From Anas platyrhynchos (taxonomy: Eukaryota; Chordata; Aves; Anseriformes; Anatidae): a stretch of DNA of 64,000 bases. Both the position numbers and the translations under genes were made by a program. The stretch is from assembly GCF_047663525.1 (NCBI RefSeq), contig NC_092589.1, positions 104,530,001 through 104,594,000 of the forward strand. The letters are read 5' to 3'. The notes beneath the pieces are model-generated. The model ran no database searches and was not told the DNA's origin. It saw only the letters and a list, made by a program, of their open reading frames with translations. Below are positions 58,708-64,000 of this stretch, piece after piece (within the stretch, counting starts at the first letter, position 1; the number at the start of each line of letters is the position of its first letter).

Positions 58708-59285
58708 AGGCTGGGTGTAGAATGGACAGCAGCCCTGAGGAGAAGGACCTGGGCATGTTGGTTGATGAGAAGCTCAACATAAGCTGGCAATGTGCCCTTG
58801 CAGCCCAGAAAGCCAGCTGTACCCTGAGCTGCATCAAAAAAAAAGCCTGGCCAGCAGGTTAAGGAAGATGTTTCTCCCCCTCTACTCTGCTGTCATGAGA
58901 CCCCACCTGGAGTACTGCTTTCAGCTCTTGGTCCTCAGCACGAGAAGGATATGGGCATATCACAGTGAGTCCAGATGAGGATCACGAGGATGATCAGGGT
59001 GCTGGCTAGAGCACCTCTCCTGTGAAGCCAGGCTGAGGGAGTTGGGGTTGTTCAGCCTGGAGAAGAGAAGGCTCCAGGGAGACCTTACAGTGGTCTTCCA
59101 CTACCTAAATGGAGCTACAGGAAAGCTGGAGAGGGACTCTTTGCCACGGAGTGGAGTGATAGGACAAGGAGTAATAGGGCTTTGGGCAACTTGGTCAAGT
59201 GGAAAGTGTTCCTCCCTATGGCAGAGGTGGAATTAGATGATCTTTAAGGTCCTTTACAACTCAAACCACTCTATGATTCTATTAC
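58708..59285 (+). mobile_element. CR1 LINE, ~0.58 kb 3' part, plus strand
   Basis: Consecutive CR1 ORF2 landmarks in order: GGGTGTAGAATGGACAGCAG, AGGACCTGGGCATGTTGGTT, CTACTCTGCTGTCATGAGAC, CACCTGGAGTACTGC, TTCAGCCTGGAGAAGAGAAG, then GATGATCTTTAAGGTCCTTT and the tail CTCTATGATTCTATTACA. Translation of one segment gives LYSAVMRPHLEYC, the conserved reverse-transcriptase-end motif. Several frameshifts and stops make it inactive. It is antisense to KIDINS220. Confidence 0.92.
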
Positions 59286-62200
59286 AAAAGGTATCCTATT
59301 CTATTATAAAAGGTAAAAGAGCTTTGGAGAACTCCCTGTCTTGTTCTGATCAGCTTTTCCTCCACTCCTTTTCTCTCCCTATCATCTTTTCATCTGAACG
59401 CCCTGCTTACTTGTCATGCCTTCTGGTACTCTTTACTTCTGTTATGTCATGCCTCACACAGGTCTGTTTAGGATACAGCCTGGGAAATGATGATCTAGTA
59501 CTCAGCTGGAATGCTGTCTATTAATATTGAGACCACACTATTAGCATAATGAGAAACATAACTATGTGCCCTACATAATAAGTATGGGACAATACAAGGA
59601 AACTAAGAAAAAAATCAAAATGCAGGTTAAATATTTAGAAGTAACGCCACGCTGTGAGGTCTACAAGAATAAAGAATTGTCTCCTTAAAAGAAGCGATTT
59701 ATTTAAATCTGGCCTGGGCAAAAGATTATTGCCCAGAACATTAAGGGCAGAGCGATGAACGTGGCACCTTTGGTTTCTATAATCACTGAAGAGCTACACT
59801 TCTGAAATTAATACATCAATAGATTTTAAAGAAGTTGCAAATCCCTCAAAAGTTAATTTTGCCCTTTTTATTAAAGGTATTTAAACAGTGTCAAAACTGG
59901 AATTAACATAATAACCTTCTAGAAAAGTTACATTTCAAGTGATCTTGCTCATTTTTAATTGCTAGAAATTTGCAGAAAACATCTAGCATACTTTTTAGAA
60001 GAATAATTTAGTAGATACTTGTCTAAAGCGCTGTAATGGAAAAGTAGACAGATAATGCTTATCTTCAGTTTTTATTTTACTCCGTTTCTTACTTATGTAT
60101 ATTAACAAAAAAACTCAAATGATTTAGACAAAAGCTTTTAGCTCAACACATAATTGCAACAAAATTACAATAATTGTACCAATTAAAATAATCCTGAATG
60201 AACAGTTTGTCATCTTAATGTTCCAATGGTTTACAGAAGGATCTACTTAATTAGCTGAAATTGCTTTCCAATGTTAGTATCAAATGTCATTTGTTAAAAG
60301 TTGAACGATTTCGAAAATAATTTAACAAAGCAATTTTACAAAACACCAAGAACCAACATTTTCTTTTCAGCTGAATAAAGCAAGCAGATGTGTCATCAAA
60401 TTGCTATAAAAATAAATGAGCCTTTATATGTGGAAAAATAAATTTTACTACTAGTGCTACTGAATACTATTTTCTTTTTTTTTTTGGTTTTGTTTTTAAT
60501 GATATGAAATTATTTTATTAAAGAAATTGATTTCATTTATGTCTTGGTGGTATTTTTAGTACACTGTAAATACATTTCCTTGAATTGAAATAGTAAACAA
60601 AGTACCAATATTCAAATACAGGTAAAAGAGCAATGCTTTAACCCAAGTCACTTCCTAATTTAGTTCACACGGGCTAATCATACAAAAGATTTGAACTTAT
60701 CAGTAAAATATGGCACCCATGAAACCACCCAATAGAACTGCAAATCCACAATAATCAACCGTTGTTAAATTTGCTTCTAAATTAGCCTTTACCAATTTAA
60801 CCTGGGGAGGGGAAAAAGAAGATGAGTTGTCCAGTAACTGTCTAGTACCAAGAGCCTAAGTTCTTCTCCGGTTGCCAGTAGTAGAGGTAACTGTTTCTAC
60901 GGCTATTTCCAAAATGGGGTAACTTCAATAAAAAGAGATGGGAAAAAAAAAGGCAAGCAAAATCTTACACCCATACTGAAACTGCAAAGACAGTATGTAG
61001 AACTGAAGAAGTCAAGAAATGCCAATACTTTCCATGATTTCTGTATCAGTCAGTGAAGATGTCTTCTACAAATTATTCCTTAGAATGGTACAACAGTTGT
61101 AAAACCATTAAAAAAAAGCAGTAGTCCTTTAGTCCTGCAGACAAAAAGAATCCTGAATGAAGGAAAGCTATTATGTTACTCTTCTAAATTTGGTGTGTTC
61201 TGCTTTGGCACATTGATTTGCCATCCACCATAGGCAGGCATGCCTATGTATGTCCAAACACTGCAGAGGTTAAATTCAGCCAGACTGATTTATGAATTTT
61301 ATGTTAAGTTTAAAATAATGGCAACTTACAGCACTGAGGAAAGCACAACCATTTTCTCATCCTGGAAGACATATCTCATTTTTCAAACTCAAAGACTTCA
61401 GATTCTTGCTTTCCATAGTTTTCTTTAGCTTCCAAGAAGCGTGTTTTCAAGGAAATTAAGTAAAGGGTGGAGCTCCTAATCTGAACAGATGGTTCGTGAG
61501 AGTTTCTTCTATCTTGAGCCAAGCTATCATGTTCTAATATTCTGAACGTAACGAGTGTAAGAATAGGCATGTCACAGAAATTCAGGGACCAGCAGCAACT
61601 TGCCAACATCCTCACAAAGCTTAGTACCTCGGTTTCAGCAAAGCCTGGGAGAAGAGCGACAGTTAAGATGTCCTTCATGACAACCCCCATGACAAGCGGA
61701 GCAAGGTCAAAACCAGTCGGTAGGAAAGGCTTGAGCAGAAGGTTGTGTGAATACCTCAATTCTGTGTCATTAAACAAAATGTGAGTTCAGTTCTGGGGAC
61801 AAGGACGCTTCTTCAAGCACTAACACTGTGAGTCATGGTCTCCCTTAGGACATCCTCCCTAGACACCAGTTTTCAGTTATATTTCTTACTGTTTCACCAT
61901 GTAATGGCTAGAATTATATTCAGAAAGATAAGTCACCTAGAGCCCATCTGCATGAGAAAGAGGAAAATACTCTCCACGGATCTATCAGATTTTTGAGTCA
62001 ATGTTCCATCCCCAGTGGTATCCAGACATGACCAGGAGAAAATTCTTACAGACTAACATCAACTTCACACTGACTTTTCTTCTTCCTACCCCAAGGGGCC
62101 CTTCACAGCAAAGAGGTCATTAAATTGTCCTGGTAGGCCGCAGTCTATTCTCTGCCATTTTGCTTTCAAAGGACAATTGGCACTTCACTCCACTGTAGTG

Positions 62201-63939
62201 TCCAGACCTGCCTGGGCAGCTCTTGTTTACCAGGATCTGCAGGTTTCTGTGACTGGTGATAAAGCCTGCCCCAGCACCTGGTATAAGTGCTTTAAACACA
62301 GAATGTTATATAAAAGTCATTGCCACTCCTCCCCTTCCACATGTATTTTTGAATTAAATTAGCCTTAGCTGCTGTGTTGTATGCTGAATTTAATCTTTTC
62401 CTCCTGTTGTTAAAATATTCAAGATACTTACTTATTTGTGCTCAGTTTTTAAGGGCATCAGCTACTGACTCTCAAGGATCCCAAATAGGCTTTAGATGGA
62501 AAGAAAACATCGCACAACTCAACTTAGGCCTCTCATTAGCAGTTCTGGCCATTCACACTGGCATAACTGTAGATGCTACAGGATCTTCTGGAGTAAAAAT
62601 TTAGACATCTACAGTTTTTCAAGTGTTTACAAGCTTGTTTAATCATTTTCTGAATTGCACTCTTGAACTCAAAGAGCATATACATGCCTGTGTAAACCTT
62701 ACCTTATTACAACTGTGTAAATCTTAGTACTTGGAACAGACTTTAATCAGCAAAGTCAGCCAAGCCGCAAGCAGCCTTAAAAAGTGACAAGGCTGCTAAA
62801 GCCACCACATCTAGAAGAGAACCGGGTAGCTCACAAATGCTGCCTCCCTCATTAACAAGTGCAGTTCAGAAGGACAAATGCCTACTGGCAAGATAGTTAT
62901 ACAATCGGTTTAGTGACTTCTAGGAACATCCTCCAATAGACAAAGCACAACAGATTTCAGTCCCTGCCGTGGTGAGGACATGAAAAGATGTTTACATATT
63001 ACATAGACTATCTCCTTCGCTGAGTAAACTTAATGAGGAAAAGAAGATATTCCCTCTCATTCAGTTTTAGCACCAAGATTATTAAACTGACATGGTATCA
63101 ATACCAAAACGCTGCTTTCTATAGCCTACAATAGTAGAAAATATCAAGAAACAACATAAGATGGCTCAGAGGCTCAAACTGAAATGATTAACTAAGCTCT
63201 CGATAGAAAAGAAATGACTCAGCTGGCTCAGACTTGAGGAAAACATGAGAATCCAAAACAAAAAAAAAGAAAACATTCTTTTCAAGAAAAAGCAAAACTA
63301 GGATTCCTCGTAGCATAGGAAGTAGGACAGTGATGACATTCACAGAAAAACATGAAGTGAAACTAGGGCTCTTTTTATCCTCTAATATCTCTTCTACTTT
63401 AGTACATCTTTTTTGAAATGCAGTGACTGGAGTCCCAGCATTCAGAATTTAGATACATAACAGATTTGTTTAATAAAATAACTTCCTTTTATTTCTTTGC
63501 TAATAATTCCTACAATTTCCTTTTCTGACTGCTGCCGAGCACTGAACATATTTTTTCAGACAATCATCAGCAACGGATTTGTGAATTCCTTTCCTAGGTG
63601 CAGATTTACAGCCCATTACTACGTTAGCAGGATTACAGATGAGATCATTTTCCCTGCTATGTTATGATACATATAACCACAATGACTTGCATCCGCAATT
63701 TGCTCATAGCTACTTTCACAACCCTCCACAAAAACAGTTGTCCTTATTTTATCTCCACGTTGTATTTTCTCCCTCTGTCCAAGAATTTACAGGTATATCA
63801 AAGAGCTCAAGTACTATCTTCCTAACCTTACCTGCAAGATTCTCATCAGTCATTCTTCTCCGTTTTGCTTCCCTCTTCTGCTTTCCTCAATCTTGCCCGC
63901 TATTACCCTACATTTTAATATATGAAAATGTACTAGAAA

Positions 63940-64000
63940 CATGGTTTAGTGGGTGATATCGATGGCAGGGGGATGGTTGGACCAGATGATCTTGGATGTC
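63940..64000 (+). mobile_element. CR1 LINE 3' end, cut by window edge
   Basis: ACATGGTTTAGTGGGTGATA and GGATGGTTGGACCAGATGAT, GATCTTGGATGTC are the standard bases just before the CR1 tail. The element continues past the window. Confidence 0.82.

Larger units (their letters stand above)
52652..64000 (-). other. KIDINS220: KIDINS220 intron, runs past window edge
   Basis: At least 11.3 kb without a recognisable KIDINS220 exon. I looked for the expected upstream coding words (the segment ending ...TIYE before ISKNIP, and the RTSW-type membrane-proximal stretch) and did not find them. It contains CR1 copies at 55478-55995, 58708-59285 and 63940-64000, a GC-richer block at about 55,310-56,430 that CR1 only partly explains, poly-A at 57709-57724, and otherwise AT-rich DNA. 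An exon with poor resemblance could have been missed. Confidence 0.65.

Noticed and set aside
1..64000. tRNA, rRNA, CRISPR arrays, bacterial operons or phage genes
   Set aside because: None seen. The introns, CR1, LTR and CpG island all point to a bird nuclear genome.

Overview
The window is nuclear DNA from a bird. It carries several avian CR1 LINE fragments, a solo LTR of an avian ERVL-type element, long AT-rich introns and intergenic DNA, and one strong CpG island. Two protein-coding genes can be read with confidence, and they face each other tail to tail: ID2 on the plus strand (complete, three exons, about 11.24-13.29 kb) and the 3' part of KIDINS220 on the minus strand (eight coding exons, 31,996-52,651, running off the right edge). 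This neighbour pair is the known vertebrate synteny around ID2. I cannot name the species from sequence alone.

Layout. 1-10 kb is ID2 upstream DNA with no convincing gene; it holds a CR1 fragment at 3.7 kb, CACGTG E-boxes and a GC-rich block at 8.34-8.80 kb. 9.58-10.11 kb is dense in T, C and G homopolymers. 10.08-11.83 kb is the ID2 CpG island, with two CCAAT boxes, a GC box and a TATA box. ID2 follows, encoding a 134-residue inhibitory HLH protein with a canonical GT-AG intron inside the CDS and another in the 3' UTR. 13.3-30.9 kb is intergenic: two GC-rich blocks just downstream of ID2, then AT-rich DNA with microsatellites and one unexplained run of open frame on the minus strand (23.1-24.06 kb). 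About 30.87-31.99 kb is the likely KIDINS220 3' UTR.

The KIDINS220 exons encode the region after the KAP NTPase domain: the linker, a proline-containing segment, the SAM-like domain, the Ser-rich tail and the C-terminal PDZ ligand ESIL. All splice sites seen are GT-AG and the reading frame closes across every junction. Five consecutive internal exons are multiples of three with phase-0 borders, so they can be skipped without frameshift. The introns hold CR1 copies in both orientations, a solo ERVL-type LTR with a perfect 5-bp target duplication, and an orphan 47-bp internal CR1 piece. From 52,652 to the end I find no further KIDINS220 exon, so the window appears to end inside a long intron.

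The two genes have no direct pathway link that the sequence shows. ID2 blocks basic HLH transcription factors in the nucleus; KIDINS220 is a membrane scaffold in neurotrophin and immune receptor signalling. No tRNA, rRNA, CRISPR or bacterial-type feature was found.
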